A stretch of 40,989 nucleotides of DNA from UBA1479 sp038109305 (lineage in GTDB: Bacteria > Pseudomonadota > Alphaproteobacteria > Rhodospirillales > Casp-alpha2), in assembly GCA_038109305.1 (NCBI GenBank), contig JAYNIR010000021.1, forward strand, positions 1 to 40,989. Reading direction: 5' to 3'. The notes under the pieces were generated by a model. That model did no database searches. It was not told the DNA's origin and saw only the letters and a list, made by a program, of their open reading frames with translations. The translations under genes were made by a program, and so were the position numbers. Position 1 is the first letter of the stretch, and each line of letters begins with the position of its first letter. This document shows, piece by piece, positions 11,850 through 20,524 of the stretch.

Positions 11850-12075
11850 CGGCCCTGCGTCCCGGGGGAGGATATTCGCGCGGTCTTTGGGAATTATGCC
11901 GCTGGGACAACGGCATATCGGGGCCGGGGCCGGGGCCCGGCGCCCCTCGCCGGAAACGACGGGAATTCCCGCCCCCTTGAACCAAAGACTTCTAACGGCA
12001 TCCGCCATTGCAGGATGCCGACGGCAACTCTCCTCCCTGAACTCGGGGCCGGCTTCACCGGAGCCGGCCTTTTTT
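11850..12075 (+). ncRNA. Structured RNA candidate, 6S RNA-like
   Basis: No convincing protein is encoded between the tRNA and fghA, but the plus strand folds into a long rod. CCGGCCC (11849-11855) can pair with GGGCCGG (12046-12052), and GGGAGGA (11866-11872) with TCCTCCC (12031-12037). Inside, GTCTTTGG (11883-11890) pairs with CCAAAGAC (11982-11989), and GGAATT with AATTCC (11965-11969 area). Two side hairpins are TATGCCG/CGGCATA (11895-11917) and CGGCATCC/GGATGCCG (11996-12020). A strong terminator ends it. Length (about 180-200 nt), a closing stem around an opened centre with side hairpins, and the stretch CCTTGAACCAA near the 3' side all recall 6S RNA, which binds sigma-70 holoenzyme. A possible -10 GATATC lies at about 11838-11843. 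The structure is seen; the 6S assignment is inference, and another family or a leader RNA remains possible. Confidence 0.5.
12047..12075 (+). terminator. Strong rho-independent terminator
   Basis: GGCCGGCT (12047-12054) pairs perfectly with AGCCGGCC (12062-12069) around a 7-base loop and is followed directly by six T (12070-12075). It faces away from fghA, whose minus-strand stop is at 12169, so it must serve a plus-strand transcript: the RNA candidate at 11850 or read-through from tRNA-Gly. Confidence 0.88.
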
Positions 12076-12168
12076 GCCCGCGGTTCGGGAAGTCAAAGAT
12101 TGGAAAGGGCAGGGTGGCCCGCCGTAGCTAAACCGGCAAGGTCGTTTAATCGCCGTTCTCAGCCGTTC

Positions 12169-13020
12169 TTAACCGTTCAGGCCCTTGGCGTGATGCTTCA
12201 TGTGATCGGCCATGAAGCTGGCGATGAAATAATACGAATGATCGTATCCCGGCTGCATACGGACGGTGAGTGTCTGATCAACTTTTTTACACGCTTCCTC
12301 GAACAGATGCGGTTTCAACTGTTCTTCCAGGAACTGATCGGCGGATCCCTGGTCGATCAAAATGTCGCCGCCGAAGAAATGGCCGGAGCGCACCAGCGCC
12401 GTCGCATCGTATTCCTGCCACATGTGTTCGTCGTCGCCCAGGTATCCACTGAACGCCTTGTGGCCCCACGGCACCTGGCTTGGCGCGACGATCGGCGCGA
12501 AGGCCGAAAGGGTCTTGAAGGCGCCCCGTTCGCGAAGCGCGATGACTAGCGCCCCGTGGCCGCCCATGGAATGGCCGAAGATGCCCTGCTTTTCCCGGTT
12601 GCCGCCGCCGACGCTGTTGAAGACCACGTCGGGCAGTTCCTCGGTGATGTAGGAATACATTTTGTAATTCTGTGACCACGGCGATTGCGTCGCGTTAACG
12701 TAAAACCCGGCGCCCGATCCAAAATCATAACTGCCGTGTTCGCCCGGGTGATCGGTGCCGCGGGGGCTGGTGTCCGGCGCGACGACCATCAAATTGTGCT
12801 CGGCCGCGTACTTCTGGAACCCGGATTTGACGATGAAATTTTCTTCCGTGCAGGTCAGCCCCGACAACCACCACAAAACCGGCACCTGCTTTTTGCCGCC
12901 GTCGACCAAGGCCGGTGGCGAATAGACGGAAAACCGCATGGTGCAGCCGCAGATGTCGGACGGGTGTTCCCACACGGCCTGCATGCCGCCGAAGGATTTG
13001 TTTTCGGAAACTTTCTTCAT
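12169..13020 (-). CDS. fghA: S-formylglutathione hydrolase
   Basis: It hydrolyses S-formylglutathione to formate and glutathione, the last step of glutathione-dependent formaldehyde oxidation in the cytoplasm. The protein is 283 aa, the family length. The alpha/beta-hydrolase (esterase D) signature is complete: LWWLSGLTCTEENF at about 50-62, nucleophile S151 in GHSMGGHGAL, an Asp in LIDQGSADQF and the catalytic His at about 261 in GYDHSYYF. PDTSPRGTDHPGE is another family-specific stretch. It is the last gene of a minus-strand group with frmA, which makes the substrate. The MaoC-fold gene upstream is 69 bases away. Confidence 0.96.
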   Translation of the reverse strand: MKKVSENKSFGGMQAVWEHPSDICGCTMRFSVYSPPALVDGGKKQVPVLWWLSGLTCTEENFIVKSGFQKYAAEHNLMVVAPDTSPRGTDHPGEHGSYDFGSGAGFYVNATQSPWSQNYKMYSYITEELPDVVFNSVGGGNREKQGIFGHSMGGHGALVIALRERGAFKTLSAFAPIVAPSQVPWGHKAFSGYLGDDEHMWQEYDATALVRSGHFFGGDILIDQGSADQFLEEQLKPHLFEEACKKVDQTLTVRMQPGYDHSYYFIASFMADHMKHHAKGLNG

Positions 13021-13089
13021 CAGGTGGACCTCTTCCCCATGCCATACCCAACGGTGCGGGATCAGCGCTTCCGCATCAAGGGCGGGGCG

Positions 13090-13557
13090 TTAAATCCGCC
13101 GGTCGTCGCCGGCCGGGTGGCGGGCGAAGATGTGGTTGGCGATGTAGGTCATGACCGTTTCTCCGGTCTGGTTGACGACGGCGTACCGGATGCTGGTGTA
13201 GCCCCGGTCGGGCCTTGACTCGGACGCGCGGGCGTCGATTACCTTGGCCTCCACATGCAGCGTATCGCCAGGTCGCACGGGTTTGAGCCAACGCAGCTCG
13301 TCCAGCCCCGGCGAGCCCATGGAGCATTCGTTCATGATGTTTTCCTGAAACCACAGTCTGAAGGCGACCAGAAGGGTCTGAAAACCGGACGAAATAATGC
13401 CGCCGAACTGGCTTTCCTTGGCGGCTTCGGCGTCGATGTGGAACGGCTGCGGATCCCAGGACCAGGCGAACTCCATGATCTGGGCTTCGGTCAGCGTCAT
13501 GCCCCGGGTCTTGAATTTGCGGCCGGGGGTGAAATCCTCGAAATAAAGCGTGTCCAT
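13090..13557 (-). CDS. MaoC-like hotdog-fold dehydratase
   Basis: A 155-aa single-hotdog protein of the MaoC / (R)-specific enoyl-CoA hydratase group. The hydratase motif is FAWSWDPQPFHIDAEAA, with the catalytic Asp and His both present, followed by GGIISSGFQTL and a second conserved block LRWLKPVRPGDTLHVEAKV. It probably hydrates or dehydrates a CoA thioester, but the substrate cannot be told from sequence. The ATG at 13557 has AAGGA about 10 bases upstream. It sits between the TPR protein and fghA in the formaldehyde cluster; a role in that pathway is not obvious, so co-location may only reflect a shared transcript. A 172-base gap to the upstream TPR gene holds no gene that I can support. 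Confidence 0.88.
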   Translation of the reverse strand: MDTLYFEDFTPGRKFKTRGMTLTEAQIMEFAWSWDPQPFHIDAEAAKESQFGGIISSGFQTLLVAFRLWFQENIMNECSMGSPGLDELRWLKPVRPGDTLHVEAKVIDARASESRPDRGYTSIRYAVVNQTGETVMTYIANHIFARHPAGDDRRI

Positions 13558-13729
13558 GGGTTGTGATTCCTTAGGCGTGCGGTTCCGTGGTCGGCGGTGT
13601 CCGGGGGGCCGGTATGTCTGAAGGCCGGAGACCTGCCGGGGCCGAACTGCCGGAGGTGTATCCCAATCCGGCCCGCTTGGAAACCGAATAGAAAACCGAT
13701 GAGAACCCCGCTTGGCGCGGCGCCGGCGG

Positions 13730-14376
13730 TCAATCCCCGGCGCGCGTACTCTCGGACGCCGGCGGGGGCGGGCTGCTCTGCAAAAGTCCCAGATCGCGGA
13801 GCGGCCGGTAAACGAAAGGGAAGGTGGTCATGCCGTCGGGCATGCGGGCCATCGCCAGCGCCAAGTCGATCTTGGCGGCCGGGTCGTCACCCTGTTCCTT
13901 CGACAGAAGTCCCCGTGTGAACCAGTTTTTCCAGTCCGTGCCGTCGAGCGACACGGCCAGATCGCAGTCCTTGCGGGCGGCGTCGGGCTGTTTGGCTAGC
14001 GCCAGCGACCTGCAGCGCAGGCGCAGCGCCTTCACGTTTTCAGGCCAGAAGGTGACGGCGCGGGTGAAATCCTCCAGCGCCGCTTCGGGCCGTTCGCTCC
14101 GGACCAGTGCACGGCCGCGGAAATAATGCGCGTCGGAAAGCTGTTTCGAGTCCAGATCGCCGGAGCGAATCGCCACCGTCAGGTGCGCGATGGCGCGGGG
14201 ATAGAGTTTAAGCTTCAGCGCCTTCACGCCGTGCGCGTATTCGAATGTGCCCTGCGGTGGGGCCTTCATTTGCGCCGCCGGCGGTTTGTCGTCGGCAACG
14301 CCCGCGCCCGGCAGCGCCGAAACCGCCAATACGGCAGCGGCCGCCGCCGCGATGTGCCCGGTGATGCGGCGTGGGG

Positions 14377-14380
<4 letters not shown>
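13730..14380 (-). CDS. Exported TPR-repeat protein
   Basis: A 216-aa protein that starts with a short positive N-terminus and a hydrophobic Ala-rich segment (residues 8-25, cleavage probably after AGVA), so it is likely periplasmic. The mature part contains about four tetratricopeptide-like helical pairs (FEYAHGVKALKLKLYPRAI, AHYFRGRALVRSERPEAALE, KALRLRCRSLALAKQPDAAR, NWFTRGLLSKEQGDDPAAKI), a fold for protein-protein contacts. The C-terminus is Pro/Ser-rich. The TTG start at 14380-14378 overlaps the frmA stop (TTGA), so translation is coupled to frmA. No enzymatic motif is seen and no specific role is assigned. Confidence 0.8.
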
Positions 14381-15486
<1,106 letters not shown>

Positions 15487-15599
15487 GTTCATTCTCCCTG
15501 TTCGGCTTTATCGCGTGGGCGGGGCCGGTTTCCGGGCCCGGGGTTAAGGGCCAGATTAAGGGGGTTTCCCCGCCGCTTCAAAAACTTACTGCCACTTAA

Positions 15600-15627
15600 T
15601 TTATAGACAACCGTTATCGTCCGCCAA
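15600..15627 (-). promoter_or_regulatory. Probable sigma-70-type promoter for frmA
   Basis: On the minus strand TTGGCG (15627-15622) and TATAAA (15605-15600) are separated by 16 bases and point toward frmA, with the start site expected near 15593 and a leader of about 107 bases. No transcript evidence is available. Confidence 0.4.
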
Positions 15628-15772
15628 AAGTGGGGTTAAAAAATAAAGTTGATTCAGGAATCGTTAACGCCCCCCCCTTATTTTGGTCAGTGGGACGAAT
15701 TAACGACTAAGCAGGAGGCTACGGTAAGAGAAGCTGCCGAAGTCTGCGGACCTCAAGAAGGAGGTATCTACG

Positions 15773-15892
15773 ATGCAGCGCATTCTCGCTTCGACACGAC
15801 CGTCAACCAGTACTTATGCGACGACCATCGCCGGCGCTTTGCTCGGCATGATCCTCGCAGTCTGTACCGTTGCCTCCGCTTTTTTCGGGTAA
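15773..15892 (+). CDS. 39-aa single-pass membrane protein, unrecognised
   Basis: A short gene with an excellent ribosome binding site: AAGGAGG at 15759-15765-type position, about 7 bases before the ATG at 15773. It encodes MQRILASTRPSTSTYATTIA then GALLGMILAVCTVASAFFG, ending in TAA at 15890. The N-terminal 16 residues are Ser/Thr/Arg-rich and polar; residues about 17-38 form one hydrophobic helix, so the product should be a small inner-membrane protein or a very short exported peptide. It stands alone in a 640-base gap between divergent frmA and convergent plsC, upstream of a large hairpin at 15963. I do not recognise a family. Composition and the ribosome binding site support a real gene; the function is unknown. 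Confidence 0.6.
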   Translation: MQRILASTRPSTSTYATTIAGALLGMILAVCTVASAFFG

Positions 15893-15962
15893 TTCCCCCA
15901 TCATCGTTTGCCCTAAGTCGGGCCGCGCCACCCCCAATGGTTCGGTACGAGAATACCCCGCA

Positions 15963-16024
15963 GTGAGGCCCGGCGGCCACTCCCCAACCCCACCCTCCTA
16001 CCCCACCCAGCCGCCGGGCCTCAC
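15963..16024 (+). repeat. 15-bp perfect hairpin with a G-free, C-rich loop
   Basis: GTGAGGCCCGGCGGC (15963-15977) pairs perfectly with GCCGCCGGGCCTCAC (16010-16024). The 32-base loop contains only C, A and T and includes CCCTCCT, the complement of a Shine-Dalgarno sequence. No T-run follows on the plus strand (eight A follow instead at about 16036-16043), so it is not a standard plus-strand terminator; read on the minus strand, the T-run would precede the stem. It lies 71 bases after the 39-codon gene. It may be the body of a small RNA or a 3' UTR element. Confidence 0.7.
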
Positions 16025-16126
16025 CACCAGCCGACAAAAAAAACGATCGCGCCGCCCTCCGGGCGCCGTCGCCGTGTTCGGTTGTTCCGGTCTTACCGGT
16101 GGATTTAAGCGCCGGACGCCGGCTGA

Positions 16127-16879
16127 TCAGCCTGCGGTAGGGGGGGGCGGTAGGTAGGCATGCCGGGCGCGCTTTTCCGCCATCAGGCGGGCGCTTTCGC
16201 CTTCGACCCGGGATTGCAGCAGCTCGAGAAACTGGCGGCGGTCCATGCCCGGCTGGATCGGTTCCAGGAACTTGATGGTGATGTCGCCGGGATATTTAAG
16301 GAACGCCGCGCGGCCCCAGAACAGGCCGGAATCGAGTGCCACCGGCACCACCGGGACATTGGCGTTGCGGTAGATCGCGGCGATCCCCGGATGATAGTCG
16401 ACCTTTTGGTCCGGCGCCGTGCGCGTCCCTTCGGGAAAAATCACGACCTGACTGCCGCGGCCGAGCGCCGATTGAACACCGATCACCAAGTGCTTCAGGG
16501 CCTTGGCGCCAGCGGCGCGGTCGACCACGACGCAGCCGGCTTTGTAAAACCCCCAGCCCCAGAACGGGATGCGGGTCAGTTCCCTTTTCACGACATAGAC
16601 GGGATCGGGCATCAACACGTGAAACACCATGGTTTCCCATGCCGATTGGTGCTTGGCGGCGATCACGCAGGGGCCCGGCGGGATGTTGTCGAGCCCTTCC
16701 GCCCGCCATGTCAGCCCGACGGTCCATTTCAAAAGCCAGCGCGTGCCGATGCCCCACACCTTGACGATGTTCTGCATGAACCCGCGCGGAAAAATCAGCG
16801 ATATCGGCACGAACAGCGAGCACAGCGTGCTCCACGGGAAGAACGTGGCGCCGAACAGCAACGACCGGAAGACGATCAC
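16127..16879 (-). CDS. plsC: 1-acyl-sn-glycerol-3-phosphate acyltransferase (PlsC family)
   Basis: Transfers an acyl chain to lysophosphatidic acid at the inner membrane, the second acylation of phospholipid synthesis. The 250-aa protein begins with a hydrophobic segment (residues 1-35). The catalytic HX4D-type motif appears as KHQSAWET (His kept, Glu in place of Asp, a variant common in this group), followed by the phosphate-binding VVIFPEGTRTAPD and then VPVVPVALDSG. The GTG start at 16879-16877 overlaps the ydcF stop (GTGA), so it is translationally coupled and is last in the ftsE-ftsX-ydcF-plsC run. The C-terminus is Pro-rich and ends in PPPPTAG. Confidence 0.9.
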   Translation of the reverse strand: MIVFRSLLFGATFFPWSTLCSLFVPISLIFPRGFMQNIVKVWGIGTRWLLKWTVGLTWRAEGLDNIPPGPCVIAAKHQSAWETMVFHVLMPDPVYVVKRELTRIPFWGWGFYKAGCVVVDRAAGAKALKHLVIGVQSALGRGSQVVIFPEGTRTAPDQKVDYHPGIAAIYRNANVPVVPVALDSGLFWGRAAFLKYPGDITIKFLEPIQPGMDRRQFLELLQSRVEGESARLMAEKRARHAYLPPPPTAG

Positions 16880-17514
16880 TTAGCCGCGCCCCCTGCGGGG
16901 CCATTGGTCCAGGGTGACAGCACATGGCGCAGGCGGGCGAACAGCCACTTGTTGTATTCGGACACGATCAAACTCGCCGTGCCCGGCCAGGCCCACCAGT
17001 TGTCCTGTTTGACGTGCTGGGGAAATACCGGATGCAGAATCACCGTCACGTCGGGCATGGCGTTGGCGAATTCGGTCAATGACCGGGGAATGTGGTAGGC
17101 TCCGGTCACCAGGCGCAGCGACTTGAAGGCGTTCTTCGCCATCCAAACCTGCGTTTCCTCGGCGTTTTCCGCGGTGTTGACGGCGTTGCCGATGGCGATC
17201 CGGGTTTCCACGTCGCGCGGCCGATGTTTGGAAATTTCCAGCAGCTTGTTGACGTCGACGCCCCGGTAGACGCCCGAAACGAACAGCCGCTGCGCCATGT
17301 ACCGGGCCAGCAGGTCAAGCCCCGCGTCCAGCCGGCCGCTGCCGCCGGTCAGTACGACGATGGCGTCGGTCTTGGTCGACTGGTCTTCGACCGATTGCGG
17401 GATGGTTTCGGCGAACTGAAACAGGCCGATGCCCCATATCGCCAGCATGATGAGGATCAGCACCAGAAACTTGCCGGCACCGGTCTGATGGCCGTGTCGG
17501 GGCCGCCGCGCCAC
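16876..17514 (-). CDS. YdcF family (DUF218) membrane-anchored protein
   Basis: A 212-aa protein with one N-terminal membrane segment (about residues 15-35, FLVLILIMLAIWGIGLF) and a DUF218/YdcF domain. Family features are DAIVVLTGGSGRLDAGLDLL at about 50-69, LFVSGV, NTAENAEET and LVTGAYHIPRS. Relatives include SanA and ElyC, which affect envelope integrity; the biochemical reaction is not established. The GTG start at 17514 lies three bases after the ftsX stop, and its own stop overlaps plsC, so it is part of one transcription unit with the FtsEX transporter-like complex and a phospholipid acyltransferase. Confidence 0.88.
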   Translation of the reverse strand: MARRPRHGHQTGAGKFLVLILIMLAIWGIGLFQFAETIPQSVEDQSTKTDAIVVLTGGSGRLDAGLDLLARYMAQRLFVSGVYRGVDVNKLLEISKHRPRDVETRIAIGNAVNTAENAEETQVWMAKNAFKSLRLVTGAYHIPRSLTEFANAMPDVTVILHPVFPQHVKQDNWWAWPGTASLIVSEYNKWLFARLRHVLSPWTNGPAGGAAK

Positions 17515-17517
17515 GAC

Positions 17518-18399
17518 CTAGATCATCCGTTTCAGGTTGCGCATCACGGTCGTCCGCGCGGTCATCATGGCGAGCATCGCGACGGCGACCGGCAGCGCCA
17601 GAAATCCGGCGATGTAGACCGGCGACAGGTCGGGTTTGGGCAACAAGGTCGCCCCCGTCTCGAGCGCCAGATACCCGATCCCCGCCAAAGTCGGCAGGGC
17701 CAACGCCAGACCCAGCATTCCGCCCTTGAGCCCGAGCGCCAGCGCGCGGGCCGCGAACTGGCGGGCGATGTAGGCGTCCTGCGCGCCGATCAGGTGCAGC
17801 ACCTCGATGGCATCGCGGTGAACGGCCAGCCCGGTCCGCGTCGTGAACACCACGGTGCCGATCGTCGCCAGCGCAATCAGCAGCAGCACCGCCCAGGCGA
17901 GAATCTGAATGACCGTCACCAGGCGGACCAGCTGGCTCAGCCACAAACGATGGTCGTCGACCGTGACCCCTGGCACCCGCGCCGCCAGTTCGGCGGCCAG
18001 CCGTTCGACGTCCAGGACCCGGCCCCGGTCGACGGTCACGTCGATTAGCATGGGGATGGGCAGGTCCTTGGCGTCGGTGCCGTCGCCGATCCAGGGTTTC
18101 AGCAGACTGACCAGCGCGTCCTTGGACAACGCTTCATAGCGTTCGATCCCGGGGCGGCGGGCCAACAACGACAGCACTTGGCCCAGCCGTTCTTCGTCCT
18201 TCTTGGCCGTCGCGGCGGGCGGGATCTGCACCGTGACGGTCGCGTTCAGGCCCGTGTCCCAACGGCCGACGGCGTCATTCAAAACCAGCATGCCGGCAAC
18301 CGCGATCGCCGACAGAAACACCATGAAGGCGATCAACCAGGGCAGAAACCGGCCCAGGGTGTCCTGGCTTAGCGGAAGATCGGTTCGGCGTTTGAACAT
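17518..18399 (-). CDS. ftsX: Cell division protein FtsX
   Basis: FtsX is the integral membrane partner of FtsE; in other bacteria the pair controls peptidoglycan hydrolases at the septum. The 293-aa protein has the expected four membrane segments: one near residues 20-42 (WLIAFMVFLSAIAVAGMLVL) and three in the C-terminal FtsX domain (about 165-190, 213-240, 258-285). A periplasmic domain lies between the first two. The NATVTVQIPP and ALSKDALVSLLKPWIG stretches fit alphaproteobacterial FtsX. It starts 64 bases after the ftsE stop and is followed by ydcF after three bases. Confidence 0.92.
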   Translation of the reverse strand: MFKRRTDLPLSQDTLGRFLPWLIAFMVFLSAIAVAGMLVLNDAVGRWDTGLNATVTVQIPPAATAKKDEERLGQVLSLLARRPGIERYEALSKDALVSLLKPWIGDGTDAKDLPIPMLIDVTVDRGRVLDVERLAAELAARVPGVTVDDHRLWLSQLVRLVTVIQILAWAVLLLIALATIGTVVFTTRTGLAVHRDAIEVLHLIGAQDAYIARQFAARALALGLKGGMLGLALALPTLAGIGYLALETGATLLPKPDLSPVYIAGFLALPVAVAMLAMMTARTTVMRNLKRMI

Positions 18400-18463
18400 G
18401 CGGCAAAACGGCGGTTAGGGTTTGGAATCAGCGTATTAATGTCAGTGGACGAATGCCAGCGGA

Positions 18464-19234
18464 CTAATGAAGATGTACAAGGCCGGCGCGGCGCGGAGGT
18501 TCCGCGCTTGGCCGGCCGGGATCGTCCAGGCCCAGTTCCTGGATGATCTGCTGTTCGTTGGTGTTGAGACGCCCCGCCTCAAGCCGCATCACAGGATGCG
18601 CCATCTGGCGGACAATGCTCAGGTTGTGGGTCGCGATGATTACCGTGGTGCCCAGTTTGTTCAGTTCCTCGAACAGATGCATCAGGCGCAGGCCCATCTT
18701 GTCGTCGACGTTGCCGGTCGGTTCGTCCGCCAGCAACAATTTCGGGCGGGTGATCACTGCCCGCGCGATGGCGATGCGCTGCTGCTGACCGCCCGACAGG
18801 GTCGGCGGGCGGGACTGCAGGTGGTCCTTGAGCCCGACCCAAGACAACAATTCCTCAACATGACGGCGCACCTCGGCCTCGCGCACACCGGCGACCCGCA
18901 TGGGCAGGGCCACGTTGTCGAACGCCGACAGATGGTCCATCAGCCTGAATTCCTGAAACACCACGCCGACCCGCCGCCGCACCGCTGGAAGCTCCTGACG
19001 GGGCGTCGAGGCGACATTCTTGCTGAACAGCGTCATCTGGCCCCGGGTCGGGCGCAGCGCCATGTACAGCAGTTTCAGAAGCGATGACTTGCCGGCGCCG
19101 CTTTCGCCTAGAAGAAAGCGGAAATCCCCCGGTTCCAGATCGAAAGTCACATCCTGCAGCACTTCTGGGCCGAGCCCGTAGCGCAGCCCGACGTTTTCAA
19201 AGCGGACAATACTGGGTTTGTCGTGGTCGGTCAC
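18464..19234 (-). CDS. ftsE: Cell division ATP-binding protein FtsE
   Basis: The ABC-type ATPase subunit of FtsEX. The 256-aa protein has Walker A GESGAGKSS (residues 43-51), Q-loop VVFQEFRLMD, signature LSGGQQQR (146-153), Walker B LLLADEPTG (167-175) and the H-loop histidine in IIATHN. The C-terminal tail is about 30 residues longer than the minimal family length and is basic and proline-rich. The start is GTG at 19234-19232; the ribosome binding site is weak. It is first in the minus-strand ftsE-ftsX-ydcF-plsC group and diverges from the zinc-ribbon gene at 19412. Confidence 0.95.
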   Translation of the reverse strand: MTDHDKPSIVRFENVGLRYGLGPEVLQDVTFDLEPGDFRFLLGESGAGKSSLLKLLYMALRPTRGQMTLFSKNVASTPRQELPAVRRRVGVVFQEFRLMDHLSAFDNVALPMRVAGVREAEVRRHVEELLSWVGLKDHLQSRPPTLSGGQQQRIAIARAVITRPKLLLADEPTGNVDDKMGLRLMHLFEELNKLGTTVIIATHNLSIVRQMAHPVMRLEAGRLNTNEQQIIQELGLDDPGRPSAEPPRRAGLVHLH

Positions 19235-19357
19235 CGTGGGCGATCTTTCAAAAGTTTAGGGGTTCGTTCATGAAATTCCGCTATCCCCCTGGAGAAACAA
19301 TGCCATGCGCCCGCCTTTACGTCCAGAAAGCTGGCGGAAGCCGCAGGTTTGCTTGGC

Positions 19358-19386
19358 TTGCTTTCCTATATTCGGACGCATATAAA
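19358..19386 (+). promoter_or_regulatory. Sigma-70-type promoter for the zinc-ribbon gene
   Basis: TTGCTT (19358-19363) and TATAAA (19381-19386) are separated by exactly 17 bases, which puts the start site at about 19393, some 19 bases before the ATG at 19412. It is one of the best promoter matches in the window. Confidence 0.6.
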
Positions 19387-19411
19387 GCCCGTGGGTGGAA
19401 TCGTTGTAAAT

Positions 19412-20449
19412 ATGCTGATTATTTGTCCAAATTGCCGGACCCGGTATTCCCTGCAGCCCGCACAGCTGGGCCAGGGGAGGAACGTCAGTTGTTCGAACTG
19501 CCAGCATGTGTGGTTCGCGGACCCCAAGGACGCCCAGCCCGATCCGCCGCCGCAGCCTGCCCGCCGCCCGCAACAGGCTTATCCGCCGCAGGGCTATCCG
19601 CCGCAGGGCTATCCGCAACAAGGCTACCCGCCGCAGGGGTATCCGCCGCAAGGCTATGCGCCGCAGGGATACCCGCCGCCGGCCCAGGGTTTCGCGCCGC
19701 CGTCGCCGGAGCCGGCCGCACCCCCGCCCGCGCCGAAACCCGCGCCGGAACCTAAGCTCATGCCGGAACCGGAGATGGACGACGACGATGATGATGACGT
19801 CTCGGCGCTCCCGACCGACATTGATTCCATGTTCGAGGATGAGGACGAAGACATCGTTCCATTCGTGTCCCTGATCAGTGACGATGATGAATCGGACAAT
19901 CTTTCCGACATCGGGTCCCCCGATCAGATGGAAGACCCGGACGAAATCCCCGACGTCTTCCGCCCCGACGAACAGGAACCCGACGACGCGGCCCCGCGCA
20001 AGAGCCCGATCCTCAAAATCATCCTGTTCATTTTCATCTTGTTGATGGGCGGCATTATCGGCGGCGTGTTCTTCTTCAAGGACTACGTCGTCAAGGCCGT
20101 GCCGCAGCTTGAAAAAGTCTTCGACATGATCGGCTTCACACAGGTTGGGGCGGGACTGCAGATTCAGAAGATCGAATCCGCCCAGGAAGTCGACGCGGGT
20201 CTTGAGGTCCTGGTCGTTCGCGGCCGGATCGAAAACGTGTCCGACAAGGTTCGTCCGGTGCCGATGCTGCGCGCGACGCTCATCGGGGCCGAAGGCGGCG
20301 ACGTGCAACACGCTGACGTCGCGCCGATCAAAAGCCAGTTGAAGGCGTCGGAAGTCGTTTCCTTCAAGATCAGGATCAAGGAACCGTCGCCGCTTCGCCG
20401 TCAGGTCAAGGTCGAGTTTGTTGATCCGAAAAAGGCGTCGGCGCACTAA
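19412..20449 (+). CDS. Zinc-ribbon (MJ0042) / DUF3426 single-pass membrane protein
   Basis: A 345-aa protein with four parts. Residues 1-35 are an MJ0042-type zinc ribbon (CPNC at 5-8 and CSNC at 27-30). About residues 45-110 are Pro/Gln/Gly/Tyr-rich with PPQGY repeats, then a very acidic stretch with a run of seven Asp. About residues 198-221 form one membrane helix (ILKIILFIFILLMGGIIGG). The C-terminal domain of about 120 residues fits DUF3426, with LVVRGRIENVSDKVRPVPML. The layout suggests a cytoplasmic zinc ribbon and a periplasmic beta-rich domain. The function is not known for the family. I chose MLIICPNC over an upstream start because the family begins just before the first CxxC. It diverges from ftsE. 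Confidence 0.85.
   Translation: MLIICPNCRTRYSLQPAQLGQGRNVSCSNCQHVWFADPKDAQPDPPPQPARRPQQAYPPQGYPPQGYPQQGYPPQGYPPQGYAPQGYPPPAQGFAPPSPEPAAPPPAPKPAPEPKLMPEPEMDDDDDDDVSALPTDIDSMFEDEDEDIVPFVSLISDDDESDNLSDIGSPDQMEDPDEIPDVFRPDEQEPDDAAPRKSPILKIILFIFILLMGGIIGGVFFFKDYVVKAVPQLEKVFDMIGFTQVGAGLQIQKIESAQEVDAGLEVLVVRGRIENVSDKVRPVPMLRATLIGAEGGDVQHADVAPIKSQLKASEVVSFKIRIKEPSPLRRQVKVEFVDPKKASAH
19573..19678 (+). repeat. In-frame 15-bp tandem repeats coding PPQGY
   Basis: About seven imperfect copies of a 15-base unit (CCGCCGCAGGGCTAT and close variants) encode PPQGY/PQQGY units in the zinc-ribbon protein. Such units are prone to copy-number change by slippage. Confidence 0.85.
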
Positions 20450-20524
20450 TCCGCCAATGATCGCATGATCGGCCGGGCAGGCTGCGCCGCCCGGAGCGTT
20501 GCCGCGAGTCAACCGGGTGCTGGC

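Noticed and set aside
11764..12549. 261-codon plus-strand frame across the RNA candidate and fghA
   Set aside because: It runs through a strong terminator and lies antisense to fghA.
15649..15966. 105-codon plus-strand frame over the small membrane-protein gene
   Set aside because: It starts at a TTG without a ribosome binding site and its product lacks any protein-like pattern; the 39-codon frame has a far better start.
19573..19678. Regular 15-base repeats as a CRISPR array
   Set aside because: Units are contiguous without spacers, in frame, and encode PPQGY.
19268..20512. 414-codon minus-strand frame opposite the zinc-ribbon gene
   Set aside because: Arg-rich antisense translation of the PPQGY and Asp repeats with no family features; the plus strand has a zinc ribbon and a promoter.
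20450..20524. Terminator between the convergent zinc-ribbon and DUF4175 genes
   Set aside because: A CCGGGC/GCCCGG stem is present but no T-run follows on either strand.
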